Of a DNA stretch of 64,000 bases, positions 1 to 11,300 are shown piece after piece. Source of the DNA: Punica granatum (Eukaryota > Streptophyta > Magnoliopsida > Myrtales > Lythraceae); NCBI RefSeq assembly GCF_007655135.1, contig NC_045129.1, positions 35,465,122-35,529,121 of the forward strand, given 5' to 3'. Numbering within the stretch: the stretch's first letter is position 1; each line of letters starts with the position of its first letter. Under the pieces are notes generated by a model. The model had not been told where the DNA came from. It did not search any database and was given only the letters and a program-made list of their open reading frames with translations. The translations under genes and the position numbers were made by a program.

Positions 1-235
1 CGTCCGTAGGAGTTTTTGAGCAATAACATCCAGAGGTCGACCCTTCACGGTTGCGATGAAGATCATATGATAATAACCAAAGAGAAGTTTCGAGTTTATG
101 AAAAGGAAAAGAAAAAAACAGAAGTATGAATGGAGCTGGTGATATATATGATGATGAAATTGGCACGAATCAATATGCAGCAATAACAACTGACAAATCA
201 AAATGGACATAATTGAAGTGTCCGTATGTGTTCTT

Positions 236-237
<2 letters not shown>

Positions 238-274
<37 letters not shown>
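238..274. repeat. (TA)n microsatellite
   Basis: About 18 uninterrupted TA dinucleotides, seen directly. Likely length-polymorphic. Confidence 0.95.
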
Positions 275-277
<3 letters not shown>

Positions 278-499
278 GATGAACTTGGAAAATACATGAA
301 AGGACAGATAGATCTTAATGGTTCGAGATATTCCCTAAATTAGCGAATTCTCAATATTTATCTCCGAGACATCATCGCAAAATTCTTATTAAAACGTGTT
401 GCAATAATTTTTCCAATTCTCCGCCGTTGAGTATGATCGACGGGTTGTGAAATGTATGATGTGATCCAACATCTTCGGTCTCGTCCTCTGCGGGCCCAA

Positions 500-737
500 T
501 TAATAATACAATTATTATTTTTCTCATTTTCTTTAATTTTTTTAACTATTCAATTTAATTTTTAATATTAAATTCTTTCAACTATCCATTATCTTTTTCA
601 CGATTCGATAACACAATCATTACTTTCTCTAAACTATCCATTACATTTTCATATTTTTTCTCATAACTCAACAACACAATCATTACAATCCAATTAAAAT
701 CAAAACTCAACTCTACTTAATTCTAAAATCAAACGCG
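500..737. repeat. MITE-like repeat, copy 1 (truncated)
   Basis: Matches the 9744-10047 copy in the same orientation. Shared blocks include the phrase ttcaatttaatttttaatat, then cacaatcattac, ttttctcataa-tcaaca and ccaattaaaatcaaaact. It ends in aaacgcg, the complement of a GCGTTTG-type terminal inverted repeat. The left end is missing or diverged. Probably a non-autonomous DNA transposon; the superfamily was not determined. Confidence 0.6.
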
Positions 738-2205
738 GTTTGGGACCAGTCAAAAACTCATTTATGAGAATCCATAGTCATCCCAGGGGAAGTGGGCTTA
801 TCTGGAAGAATGGTGAAAGTTCATGGAAGAAAGAGATGATAACTTTTTAAGTAGATAATTGTGGGCCCCCAATAAAGTATCCTGGGCCCCACTGAAGGTA
901 TGCACAAGATAAGCAACATATCCACGAGACATATGGGCCCGTCCACAACCGTCGAAGCGTTAGTAGGCCCTCTATGGGCTTTAGAATGAAGCCCCTTTAT
1001 CGACTTAAAAGCCTTTTTATGTCAAATATTATTAGTAATATTTATTTTTTATGAAAAAAGGAATTTTTTATATCTTACATTATAAAATTACAAAATTAGA
1101 AAGAAAGGATAAGAAACAGCCACAAGGCGTGGACCAAAGCTTGGGAGTTAGGTGTCAGTTGGATTTCCTAATGTCAAGAGTTGAACACAAAATGAGCATG
1201 CCATTTTAGAATGATTCCCTCTTTATTTGAAAAAAAAAATTTGAATTCTTTTATTAGTATCTGAAAGAGCAATGCTCTTAAACGGTATTAAGATTAATTT
1301 ATTGAAAAAGAAAATCTCAAATTGATTTTGCTAACGAGTATTATGTTATTTTAGCATGATCGTATAATTACACGTACTCTCTCTATAAAACAAGAGACTC
1401 TATCACATGCGTTCTCTCTATAAATCAAGAGACTCTATTTTCAAAACTCGTTAGTTGAATTTTTCCATAACCCTTTATTGCTTTTTAATTCTTCTTTTAT
1501 CTTTTCATTTTTCAGTTTTTTATATTCGAAAAATATAATATACATGAACAAATTATTTCTAGTAGTTTTACTTACGAGTTAAAAAGAAAAGCAATCAAGT
1601 CATGATTTCGCTTAGTGCTCGACAAACAAAAAAGCGAAAAAATAACTCGAGATGGACTAATCGAGAAGGTAAAATAAAACAACTGCGGATAAATCATCGA
1701 GGAAGACAAAGACAACTTTGGATAGAACTATGAAGACACAGCTGAAGAAAGCGTCATGGATTTGAACAAGTCAGCCGCGTCCTGTCAATGGCAGGCAGTA
1801 GTAAGTAATTGATACGGCCAACAGATCATCAAGATTCAAAACGTCAAACAATTTCTAGAAAATTATTTATTGAATTGAAAAAATGACCAAAAAAAGAAAA
1901 ATAAATAATTTTCTGAACAGGGCGAGAAGGAAATTACAAAAGCTCCCATGGCGATGAATTGATCGAGGCTTGGTCTATCCATTTTTATATTCGTGATCAG
2001 ATGAGAAAAGCAGCATAGAGATGATGAGAACGAAAACCCCGAGTGGGTGAATCCCTCAGAACTATCATCATACATACAGCCTCTTGGCCTCTCTTCCGAA
2101 GGGGGGGGGGAAAAAGAGACATTTTTTGGGGCCTTCATAGTCTACCCTGCAAAACCCAGAATGCTTCGCCAACAGAGAGACGGAGAGGGGGAGAGGGGGC
2201 TGGTG

Positions 2206-2784
2206 ATGTCTTCCCAGATAGAGAGGTTTTCCTCGTACCGGGACTCTGTCAAAGTATTGGAGGCTGACATACAGCATGCTAATTCTCTGTAAGCAGTGTT
2301 CTTGTTTTGAACTTTTATCCTGTTTCTCTTACTTTTCTATTTCGTGTTAATTTGTTTAATGATTATGTTCCTCCATTTGTGAGTTGATTTTGACTTCACT
2401 CTGTCACTGTTGCGTTAATTCCTCTTTTAGTCAGGTGGGTTTGGGTTAATTTTTTGAACTGTGCTAGGAACATCACTTTGATCACCAGTTTGACTGTCTC
2501 TGCTTGGTCTGTTACTGCTCAATTGAGGTCTATGTTGGGCTCTAAGTGCTACCTGATGATTCTAAGATTGTTCTGCTTAATTTGGGGAATCTGACATGTA
2601 GCTGCTGCAAAATAAAGGATGAGAGTGTGCAATTTTGTTTTGGGGCATTTTTGGTTCTGGAATTGGATGGATTTACTTGATGATTTTGGGCATTTCTGGG
2701 ATATGTTTTCTGGTTTTGTTTTCGACGGAGATTGAATACAGGGAGCTTTACTTGTTTTCTGGTTTTGGTGTTTCATTCAAGCTG

Positions 2785-2816
<32 letters not shown>

Positions 2817-4410
2817 AATAAGTCAGATTCTTTGCTCTGCAGGGCTGCTGCCATTCCAAACTCGAAGGGTGGAGTTCGGCTTCGTATGAAACTGGTCTGC
2901 AATAACTGGGCACCTCTTTTCTTCTTTTTGCTTCGATGGGTTGATTATTCTTGTGCTTGTTTCTTGCCGGGGTACTTGAACCTCTTCCACATCCTTATAT
3001 ACAAGGTCCGTGTTTGATCGAGTTTTTATGTAGTACTTAGGCTGCATAGTCGTCTGTAAGTGCAACTGCATATTTATGTGACCTTTCCAATTTCTGTTAC
3101 AGGTTTACCCGGATGGGAGACTGAGCCTTCGCGCTAACGCAAGGAAAGCAACAATACGGGACTTCTATGGTATCTGCTCGCTTTTCATTTTCTCTAACAA
3201 GTATCTTGCCGTTTCTATTGTCAGTGAACCTGCAACTTCGACTTTGATTTTCCAGAATCAGTCAGTTGAAAGAGTGCATTGGTGAAAAGTAGCTTTTCAC
3301 CAACTAGTCTTCTTCAAAATTGAAGAGTAACTGTTACGCATGGGAAATGATTGATTAGAAGATACAATTCAGTGTGCTTTATTCTTAATTTGCGATTTCA
3401 AGATGTTTTTTTTATGAGAGATAGCATGATGAATTTAAAACAGTTCTTGTGATGAAACCGTGGAGTAACAGAATTTGTTTACTTAATTACTTGCAGCTGT
3501 TATACTGCCATCCCTTCGAAGACTGCATGCTAACTTGGAAGAATTGGAGAAATTTGATTTAGCCGTTAAATCCGGCAGTCAGAAGAAAGCAAAAGGAGAT
3601 GAAAGATTCGCTTATGAGTTGGAGAGAGAAGATGAATGTGGGATCTGCTTGGAGCCCTGTACAAAAATGGTGTTGCCCGGTTGTTGCCACTCCATGTGCA
3701 TAAAGTGCTATCGTGATTGGTAAGTAAATCACTCCTTAAACCCCGATGAAAATCTGTCAAGTGATTGTTATCAGAAATTGAAAGTCCCGTCACAACTTGA
3801 TCGTCAAACTGAAAACAAATGGAACCGTGAACCGAGACCCTTTCCTGTCTGATAGTATGGGCAGAATCGTTCCGAGGTCTGAGCTTATTTATCAGTATAA
3901 AAAGCCAGCCAGACTCACCGGATTTGCTAAAACAATCAGCTAAATTCAACCTTGTTCGTGCTTGATGACTCCTGAGTAGAAAAAAGTAAAAATTCATAAA
4001 TGCATGCTGGAAGATTGAATTTAGTCCTGAAGATTTGAATATTAGTGCGTAAACTGCTCAAGCAAGGCTTTTCTGCTAGAATATTAGGAAGATTGATTTG
4101 CTTCCTAATGCTCAGGCCATGTTTGAACTGTGAGCCATCCAGTCTGGTTTCGAAGACACTGCTCGTCTGTATTAAACTAATTTTTGTGTTGCTTCACAGG
4201 AACGTGAAGTCAGAGTCGTGCCCCTTCTGTCGTGGGAGCTTAAAGAGAGTGAAGTCCGAAGATCTCTGGGTCCTAACTAGTGAAGACGAAGTGGTTGACC
4301 CGGCAACGGTATCTAAAGAAGATCTCTTGCGGTTCTACCTCTACGTAAATTCCTTACCTAAAGATTGCCCCGATGCCCTTTTCCTACTCTACTATGAATA
4401 CCTCATCTGA
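2206..4410 (+). CDS. RING-type E3 ubiquitin ligase, AIRP2-like
   Basis: Five exons: 2206-2288, 2843-3005, 3103-3169, 3497-3719 and 4200-4410, giving 248 aa with GT-AG junctions that keep frame. The N-terminal half (about residues 1-145) carries the FKDSLK/ADIQ-like start and a hydrophobic block (residues ~50-80) typical of AIRP2-type plant proteins. A C3HC4 RING finger lies at about 151-192: CGIC, then Cys-Cys-His, Cys-x2-Cys and CPFC. After the RING comes the family tail KRVKSxDLWV. Such proteins transfer ubiquitin from an E2; Arabidopsis AIRP2 acts in ABA and drought signalling, but that role here is inference. The start at 2206 was chosen for similarity to the family; an in-frame ATG at 2161 would add 15 residues. 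A polyadenylation-like AATAAA is at 4572. Confidence 0.9.
2792..2816. repeat. (CT)n microsatellite in intron 1
   Basis: Pure CT run inside the first intron of the RING gene, about 25 bases before the acceptor. It may serve as part of the polypyrimidine tract. Confidence 0.95.
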
Positions 4411-6255
4411 TTCGTGAGGATGGATTAGAACCAGATCAATGATGTACAGATCAAAGAAGAGAAAGCTGACTGCCCAAATGTAGATAAGAGTCCGGCAAGT
4501 GAGGAGGAATTTATTTCTTCTCGTGATGTAAACGAGTCTTCATTGTACTTTGTCGAACTTTTGTCAGGATGAATAAAGAAATTAGCTCGAGCCTCAATTC
4601 AAAGAGCATAAAACAAGGAAAATCTGCGGTTAGGTTTTGTTTTTTGATGTTTTCGTAGTCGATAACAGATGATTGTCGTCTACAAAATTCTCTCTTTTTT
4701 TCTTTTGTTCGCGTTAAATATTCAACTGCCGTAACGGACTTTGAAGAAACCGATACTAGTACCTAATATATGTTGAATTTTAGTTGAAGATCGTCTTCAC
4801 TGATTCTACATCATCGGGAAACCTCTACAGTAGTGTTATTCGATCATTCGCAGCCAGGTACAGTGTAAGCAAGATCGATGTAGGATATTGAGCCTAATAC
4901 GCATCATTGCTGTTCGAATGATCTTGGCGATGGACATTGGATGTGTGACCAGTTACCGGCCGAGAAACTGTATGACGGATGTAATCCACTATATTTGAGT
5001 TTGACAATTTATTATCTGTTTTTGGATATTTGGCCCAAAAATATATTGCTCGGATACTTCAATATTATTAGAGAGTACCGGATTAAAAGATGGAAACTCA
5101 ATAAAAAAAAAAAACTGCTAATTTTTTGGCTCATAATATTGCTAGATGGGCAGCTACGAGGGGTTAGTTCTTCGTTTAGATTTGCCGTCTTCCTTTCGTA
5201 TTCAGGTATCGGAGTTGTAACTGATCCCTTTCATCTTTAAAGAAGTATTTACCATTTAGTAAAAAAAAAAAAAAAAAGAGTAAGAGAGAGATTTAGACAC
5301 AAGAAAGAATATATTCCTCAATTAATTTTCAATTCCAAAAGAAAAACTCATGAATTTTGTATAATAAAAAATAAATTTTTTGTTTTTGGTAAGTTTACAC
5401 TTTGTTAGAAAATGAAATCGAAATATATTAACCTTAAAAATTAATAAAGAGAGATGAAAAATTTCACGAGTATCGAACTTATTATTACGGGAGACGCGCT
5501 ACTGTACTGTTCTTTAATTTTTCCTAGAAGATGGTTTCTACTTGAATGATTACAAAGACACCGGATTCCTCAATCTATATTCGTGCTTATTCGCAGGTCA
5601 CAAGATAGAGATGTTACTTACATACACAAGTCCGAAAACTCATGAAGACTGACACAACTCTGAAGCCAAGAAATCAAGACAAGGCAACCTTAAACTTAGT
5701 CGCAGTTGAGCGACAATGCTGCTGCTGCTACAAGCAAATCTAAAATGGGGGCTCCAATTCAACAATTTTAAAAGTGATTGTATAAAAGGAATTTAGAAAG
5801 TGATTATATAGAAGGAGTGATTCCACCGTAGAATTGTCGGCCTTTTGTGTCGTGACGAAGTGGAAAATGTTGCAGACTGAGACCGCAATGTTGGAAAGTC
5901 CTTCAGTCTCGACCCCAGACTGGATCGACTGAGCTACATTGCACGAGGCATCAATAAGGAAAAAAAGAAAAAAAGAAAAAAAAAAGCTTGTGGATGAGAT
6001 TATCTTGCCCGAAAATATCAGCTTTTTCTTATTCTTCTACCCGTCTTAGTCGAATTTCTTCCTAATTTTCCTGCAAAATTCTGCATTTTTCTTCAAGTTC
6101 ATCTGCTCTCTGTTGACTGCAAAGATGGGGTTTATCCCCTTTTAGCGGAAGATTAAAGGTCTCGTCCTTCCAGTATTCGGTGATGGGTTTGCTCACTGTA
6201 GGCGGGTACAGGGCGACAACCTGCGGAGCCTTCAACTGCTCTGTTTTGAGAAACC
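4411..6255. other. 3' UTR of RING gene and intergenic DNA
   Basis: The first 200 bases are the likely 3' UTR. The rest has no supported plus-strand gene. It includes poly-A-rich tracts (5261-5278, 5959-5985), a tRNA-like scrap on the minus strand around 5895-5950, and the minus-strand ORF at 6062-6283 listed separately. Confidence 0.6.
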
Positions 6256-6283
6256 ATGGCCGGAAAGGGATTCCGAGAGCCAA
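6062..6283 (-). CDS. unassigned small ORF, possible terminal exon
   Basis: A 73-codon minus-strand frame with protein-like composition: a basic/aromatic start (residues 5-12 IPFRPWFL), a VALYPPTVSKP stretch, and a charged helical end ADELEEKCRILQEN. There is no ATG; the frame opens at TTG immediately after TAG, so if real it is probably a last exon whose acceptor is that TAG. I found no convincing upstream exon. It overlaps, antisense, the candidate first exon of the CPBP gene (6256-6293), so at most one of the two calls may be right. I do not recognise the family, although it resembles small plant organellar proteins in style. Confidence 0.35.
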   Translation of the reverse strand: MALGIPFRPWFLKTEQLKAPQVVALYPPTVSKPITEYWKDETFNLPLKGDKPHLCSQQRADELEEKCRILQEN

Positions 6284-8770
6284 CTACTTCGATGTGAGAC
6301 CCGAAAGTTTCGAACTTTTCAGTTCATCTCTCCTCTATGTGATTGTTCATTGAGAAGTGAAATGCTTTTTGTAGAGCCATAGAGTGGAGCTGGGGAATTT
6401 CGCTGTTAAATCCTCGGCGAAGAGATTGAGGAAACGCAGCAAGCCCAGGAAAGGTGATGATGTGGGAATTGATGAGAGCTTATTGGATGAGAAGAAGGGC
6501 CGGAATTCTGCAGATGGATCGTCCTTAAAAGTTGATCTTGCTCAAGAAGATGATAGTTCGTATGTGGGAGCATCTGCTGCTCAGGGCTCAGTGGTTATGC
6601 CCTCTAGAGATGCAGTTCTTCAAGCATGTGTAGTCACTTCAGGGTTGCTGGCTGCCCTTGGGGCCGGTATTCGGCAGGTGGGTGTCCGATACATTTCCAT
6701 TTGATAACTGATATGCATTTTTGATGCAGCTTGTCAGGGCATACATGTCAGTTGTGTTGATTCTGTTTCATTCTATTATGTGTATGTTTGGGCAATGTTG
6801 TGGATTTGATAAAGCCGGTTGACTCGAAAGAGCTCACATATAAGAGCATGGGGCTCCCTCGAGACATTCCTCGAAGTGAATCACATAGCACAAAGCATTT
6901 GGGTTCCTCGTTGGTCCCTTGTGAATTTTTTTGTGTCCAACTATTCTAATGTACAGTTCACTGCCCCGATCCCATTTGCTTGCTTTTGTTGTTTGTCTCT
7001 GACGTTTACTTCACCGGTAGGCGCTTTCGTGTATATTGTCATGTGGACCGATCCTTGAATGTTTTGAATTACTAGTTCTCCGTGCTACCTGCTTTATAAT
7101 ATGTAGGTCTTGAATTTACAATAGACAGTGAAGCAAAGAATTTTCCTTTCTTGGTTTTGTGTTGTCCTTCTAGTAATTCACTTTTGTCAAATGGAAACTT
7201 CAGGTGTCCCATATTGCATTCATGGAAGGATTGCCAGTCACTGATTGCACCAAGGAAGTGACATGTACGATTCTACTCTTCTTCTGACTCATTGTTGATC
7301 TCTTTTTCTTTTTTTATATATCTATATGCTATTTCATTAAGTCACCGGTATTTCGTTCCTACAGCAAAGCATTTGGTTCATTCAGGAACACGTGATAGCA
7401 GAAGCAAGAAAACATCTGAGTTTAACAGAAGAGTAGGATTTAAGTTATTTGTTAAATTTGAATTTTTGAAGGAGGTTTTGGATGCCACCAATTCAAGAAA
7501 TTTTCAGTGAATCCCGACATATGTTGAATGAAGACTAAAAGTTCTGCTATTATTCTGCTTTGTTATTAAGTGGGGATCGTATTATTAAGTAATCATTTTA
7601 AATCGGAACCTTGTGCACAGTTGGTTTTGAGATGTGGCATCTTGAGTTGATTACAGGACTTGTGATTCTCATATCATCATCTCGGTACCTTCTTCTCAAG
7701 ACGTGGCCTGATTTTGCCGAGTCTAGTGAAGCAGCGAATCAACAGGTTTGGATTTTGATTCTGCCAATCAAAAGTTGAAGGGTCTGTGACATACTTCACT
7801 TTCAACAATCAAGTTTTGAGTGCCTTATTCATCTACTATGGCATCCCTTTATGTTTGCAGGTTCTTACTTCCCTCGAATCTTTGGATTACCCCATAGTCG
7901 CTTTTTTCCCTGGAATCAGTGAGGTACAGAAGATATCTTCTTATTTCTTGTGTTTTCCTATCTTCTTTTTTTTTTTTTCCCAAGTAATAAGTTTTCCTTT
8001 TCTTTAGTTACATCTATTTGTCGGATTTTATAAGATTGCAGTATGCTTCTTCAGGAGCTTCTTTTTCGTGGTGCTCTGATGCCAGTAATAGGACTCAACT
8101 GGACAAGTGTCCTCGTAGTTGCTTCCATATTTGGAGTTCTGCACTTAGGGAGTGGGCGGAAGTATTCCTTCGCTGTTTGGTACTCTTCTTAATCACTAAT
8201 GCCCTTCTGATTCTGCAAAAGTGAGCCATTACTACTAGTCCGTCTCAGTCTATTACAAGCTGTAACTTGTAACCTGCTATGACAAACTTGGCATTGCTCA
8301 TTGTCGATTACAAGCTGTCAACATTTTAGCATGCGGTAAGTTCCTGAGTAAGTGTAAGCACAGTTATCAGAACTTGATCATCCAGGAGATGGTATGACCG
8401 GGGTGGCTTTCTTCGGGACGGACCTAGACTGAATGAGCCCATGCAACTAACAGGTCTATGATACTGATAACGATGACCCCGAATATCTACTGTTCTTTGC
8501 TCAGTCAGCAGAACTAGAAAATAGGAAGCTGACTGATGCTGATAGCTTTGACCTATATATTTGGATAAGTAGCTTTGACTTATATATGCTTGTAACTTGA
8601 TTTTCACATCTTGTTATTTCAGGGCAACCTTTGTTGGATTTATGTACGGTTGGGCAACAATTGCTTCGGGGAGCATCGTTGTGCCCATGGTTTCCCACGC
8701 AGTGAACAATCTTGTTGGTGGAATCTTGTGGCGGTTCGACTCAGACTCGTCAAAGCGGGAACCAAGGTGA
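6256..8770 (+). CDS. CPBP (CAAX-type) intramembrane metalloprotease
   Basis: Exons 2-7 are well supported: 6383-6677, 7204-7264, 7621-7745, 7861-7923, 8055-8179, 8623-8770 (stop TGA). Exon 1 is a candidate only: ATG at 6256, ending 6293 before GTGAGA, giving 284 aa. The C-terminal half has CPBP/Abi family marks: EELLFRG (Glu194-Glu195 and Arg199), His224 in LHLGSGRK, and SHAVNN (His261, Asn264-265), with four or more hydrophobic helices. These are the glutamate/histidine metal-site motifs of Rce1-like proteases. The basic N-terminus (about residues 20-40) hints at organelle targeting, and plant relatives of this type are usually chloroplast proteins; that and the substrate are inference. A poly(A)-like AATAAA is at 9046. 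Confidence 0.82.
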
Positions 8771-9743
8771 ACCTTTCTTTTGTAAACGAGAACTCTGAGA
8801 AGGTATAGTATAGATGTACATCACAGTCGAATTTAGTTCGAGATTCCTGAGGGGGCACTTCGATGAACCGAAGCGTGTGGTGGAGTTTGACAGACACAAG
8901 GTGGTCCAGCATGAAACGTGCAGCGGTTCTCCTCATGTTTCAATCGGTGGTGCATATGAAACGTTGATTTGGAATCAAGTTACTGTATGTTCGATCTTGT
9001 TATTTTATTTTAGCTTTTCCATTTCTCGGTTACAAGAGAGACCGGAATAAAAATCAAAGAGAAACACCCACACGCACATGCACCAAATCAAGTGTCATGA
9101 TTCAAGATCGGGAGCGGATGTCATTACACTCTTATTTTTCTCGAATTGAAATCCTTTTTATCAACTTTGTAACATGCGTGGAAATTCTTCAGTGCAGTCA
9201 CGAAAGGTTCAGCTGCTCCGAGTGGAAAACTTTCATACAAGTGCCAAAGGTTTTCGGAGAAGTTTTGAACAAGTGAGAAATGTTTTTGCATTAAAAGAAA
9301 TTCATTCTTTACAAATAAAAGTGCAGTTGCGGAAAGTTTTCGCACTTTAATTCGAACTATACTTTCGAAATTCAATAAAAATAAACATTGTTTTTATTGC
9401 GCAAAATTTTTTTGCATATTAAAAACAATGTTTTGTATACAATATTTTTTTTCCTTGTACCAAATGTGCATAAGAAGAATAATATTTCATATTGACTTTC
9501 GCACTTGCATAAAATGTTGTTCAAGTGCGAATATTTTTCCTACAATATGAAATGTCGATATCCAATCACCAAAAATTTCCGCACCGAAGAATTTCCAATA
9601 CATACTATATTAATCTGTTTTTTTTTTGCCTATTTTTTCCTCAGTAATGTTTATATCTTTATCCTTTTTTTTAATCCCTTGACACGTCCCTAAAATCCCG
9701 TTTTATCGATTTCACTTTTTTTAAAAAATATTTTTGGCCAATT
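8771..9743. other. 3' UTR and AT-rich intergenic DNA
   Basis: The likely 3' UTR of the CPBP gene runs to about 9070. From 9120 to 9600 the sequence repeats motifs such as agtgca/aagtgcgaa and gaaaattttc-like words in both orientations, suggesting decayed repeat DNA. No gene seen. Confidence 0.5.
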
Positions 9744-10047
9744 AGTGTGTTTGTTTTCCCAATAATGTTCAACTCAACTCAACTCAACTCCACTTATCTT
9801 CAATTCAATATCACAATCATTACTTTTTTTATTTTTAAATTTTTTTAACCATTCAATTTAATTTTTAATATTAAATTCTCTCTACTATTCATTACTTTTT
9901 CACAATTTAACAACACAATCATTACTTAATCATTATTTTCTCTCAATTATTTATTGATTTTTCACATTTTTTCTCATAATTCAACAGTACAATCATTACA
10001 AACCAATTAAAATCAAAACTTAACTCAACTCTCAATCCAAACACACT
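9744..10047. repeat. MITE-like repeat, copy 2
   Basis: About 300 bp bounded by imperfect terminal inverted repeats: GTGTGTTTG at the left (9745) and ...CCAAACACAC at the right (to about 10046). Subterminal repeats of (CAACT)n face each other: caactcaactcaactc near 9770 and taactcaactc near 10021. The interior matches the 500-737 copy in the same orientation. Non-autonomous, no ORF. Target-site duplication is not clear. Confidence 0.65.
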
Positions 10048-10500
10048 TTTATCAATTTCTTATTTAAGTTGGCAACTGGCATCTAAAGCAACGGAACGAA
10101 TATTCTGCTACGGAATCCCCGAAATACTAAACGCCGTTCATGGTGCGGTCTGGTTCGGCGGAAAACGTGGTCCAAAGCGAACCATTTGACGGCCGAAAAA
10201 CCGAACCAGAACAGAAATACAATCATGAACAGCCCTACTATTTGGCTACGGAATCCCCAAAATAACCCCCGGAACACCCCGCGTACCGGACGAGTACGGT
10301 TCGTCGGAGGAACCGAAGTCGTTAGTCGATCCGTTTCCCTCTTGATCCTCTGTTCCTCTTTAAAAGCACAGCAATTATGTCCCATCATCGACATCCACGA
10401 CAACCTTTGATCTCTCCCTCCTCACTGACGCTGTCGGATTCCTCATTCCTCTTCCGCTTTCCCTCAGCAGCCGCTGCATTTCTCGTCGGAATCGCCAACC

Positions 10501-11300
10501 ATGTCGTCGGTAAGATTCCGGTCCTCAATTTCGTTTCGACTTTCGCGATCGTGTGTTCTTGCAGCTGGGATTGTGTAATTGGAGCCGTCTTGATGCTCAA
10601 TAGTAGTTTCTATTGATTGCATTTGGTTTGCTGAGCATAGTTCCGACAATGATGGCACATTTCATTTCATTCCTGCGACGAACAGTGTACGATGGACGGA
10701 AAACTGTTTCTCGGCATGTTCAGTAATCACATTTTCAAACAAAGATCGCGATTTGCATTGATTTCCCCTGAAAAAGATTATCATTTTTGTCCTGTTAGCT
10801 TCCTTGATTAGAGCGAAAATGACGAGGTTTTGGTCCTTGCAGCATAATGACTGAATCAAATTGTTGGTACTTTCGTTTGATGCTTCATTATATGCATAAA
10901 GATAAAGATAGGACTTTCTGTTCAGTTTTTTGTTTTGTCGGAACTGGTTCGGGGTTAGTAAGGATATTGTTCTGCTATAATGCTACAGCGTGAGGGAAGG
11001 GCACTGCCGAAGTTCGGGGAATGGGACGTGAATGACCCCGCATCCGCGGATGGGTTCACTGTCATATTCAATAAGGCAAGAGACGAGAAGAAGATGGGCA
11101 TCGCTTCCAGCAGCGTGAGGTCCCAGCAGACGTCAAACTGCTCCAATGAGAAAGACAAGCACGAGTATTCCCCTAAGGTAAGAGCTTCAGATTCTTGTTC
11201 GGGAAAAATAGATCCTTTTCTTGATGTGGACGCTGTTTCTGACTCTTGTTGCCGATGATCTTGGATGCAGAGAAAATGGTTCTGCTGCGTCTCTGCTTGA
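10501..11300 (+). CDS. NOI/RIN4-family small protein
   Basis: Three exons: 10501-10509 (only ATG TCG TCG), 10989-11177 and 11271-11300, giving 75 aa. The NOI domain is plain: [12 protein letters not shown] then [16 protein letters not shown], at residues ~8-37. LPKFGEW matches the (V/L)PxFGxW site cleaved by the bacterial protease AvrRpt2 in RIN4. The C-terminus, residues 67-75, ends RKWFCCVSA, with a Cys pair that in this family is S-acylated for plasma-membrane attachment. Single-NOI proteins are small relatives of the immune regulator RIN4. The cleavage and lipidation roles are family knowledge, not shown here. The nine-base first coding exon is typical of the family. CT-rich leader upstream at 10335-10500. 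Confidence 0.88.

Larger units (their letters stand above)
1..2205. other. intergenic region upstream of RING gene
   Basis: No supportable gene. AT-rich sequence holds a long TA microsatellite (238-274), a MITE-like repeat (about 500-737, listed separately) and short repeats around 1375-1445, where the phrase ctctataaa...caagagactcta occurs twice. The last 200 bases are a G-rich leader with a 10-base G run just after 2100, probably the promoter or 5' UTR of the RING gene that follows. Confidence 0.6.

Noticed and set aside
5895..5950. tRNA-like sequence on the minus strand
   Set aside because: An A-box-like TAGCTCAGTCGATCCAG is present, but there is no matching acceptor stem and the B-box-like part is too close; at best a decayed SINE scrap.
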